In this document: in pieces, positions 63,701 to 64,000 of the stretch | Layout of the letters: the number at the start of each line of letters is the position of its first letter | How positions within the stretch are numbered: the stretch's first letter is position 1 | Assembly (NCBI GenBank): GCA_964036155.1 | Contig: OZ038422.1 | Span: 82,545,201 to 82,609,200 of the forward strand | DNA length: 64,000 nt | From: Diploscapter coronatus | Lineage: Eukaryota; Nematoda; Chromadorea; Rhabditida; Rhabditidae | Direction of reading: 5' to 3' | Program-made: the position numbers and the translations under genes | The notes under the pieces: model-generated | Told to the model about the DNA's origin: nothing | The model's input: only the letters and a program-made list of their open reading frames with translations | Databases searched by the model: none

Positions 63701-64000
63701 ACAACTGTCGCAGTTTTGACATGCAAATGACAAGGGACGGGGAGCGGTGAAAGATAATGGAGTGATAAGAAAGATAAAGGAATGATGATATGATGAGATA
63801 GAGAAGACAGAGATGGAGAAAAAAAAGATATCTCCGAGCCCAAACCGCTGATGATATCTCTTAGCTTTTGATCAATCCCCCATTCTTCTTTCTCGATGGG
63901 CAAAATTGCACTTTATCTCGATCCCCTCGTCACACATGATTAGACGTTTCAACTCAATTCTTTGCAAATATTATTTTTACGTTTGTTTTCAATGTTAAAA

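Larger units (their letters stand above)
55990..64000. other. Long gene-poor AT-rich region
   Basis: No confident gene was found. Weak candidates follow. On the plus strand, 60868-60966 starts with a real ATG (MGDFESISPPSAPWLLEEFQ), and 62374-62532 also starts with a real ATG (MSRRFQQFQLSSQSQSEGFL) and is Ser/Gln-rich. On the minus strand, 63649-63461 starts MHVTGGSLNWPVDQPITASS and ends in stop. None has a clear splice partner. They may be first exons of genes beyond the window or chance. Confidence 0.4.

Overview
The window looks like nuclear DNA of a nematode. It is AT-rich, its introns end in TTTTCAG or TTTTAG, and several genes have a splice acceptor with no visible upstream exon a few bases before the ATG, as expected for spliced-leader trans-splicing. 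Its best-recognised genes match nematode families: eS1 ribosomal protein, ARF GTPase, a 4E-T/IFET-1 homologue, an INS-18-like insulin, and a C-type lectin with a mucin-like stalk. The species cannot be named from the sequence alone. Gene models here were joined by hand from canonical GT/AG sites (one possible GC donor) and reading phase; they are not supported by transcripts.

Layout. 0-10 kb: a complete minus-strand C-type lectin gene (10 exons, including an 8-nt microexon), then a probably broken minus-strand gene for a secreted protein, with a decayed mariner/Tc1-type element at its 3' end. 10-27 kb: a repeat-rich tract holding a TIR element, three large fold-back elements, three further mariners with related termini, and a ~250-bp duplicated segment. 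It also carries a plus-strand FG-repeat/coiled-coil gene, an isolated TAF6-like exon, and scattered minus-strand exons. 27-38 kb: a gene-dense block with a 22-exon 4E-T homologue (minus) diverging from rps-1/RPS3A (plus). 38.5-39.8 kb: an insulin-like peptide gene (minus). 40-44.4 kb: largely empty. 44.4-48.1 kb: three tandem paralogues of an unrecognised small protein family with identical core exon structure. 48.4-50 kb: a miRNA-like hairpin and a small single-pass membrane protein gene. 52.1-53.8 kb: an ARF1-type GTPase. 54-64 kb: long AT-rich sequence with only weak coding candidates and two palindromic repeats.

The genes do not form an operon or pathway. The least explained material is the tandem three-gene family, the internal triplication in the 4E-T homologue, and the fold-back/mariner cluster.
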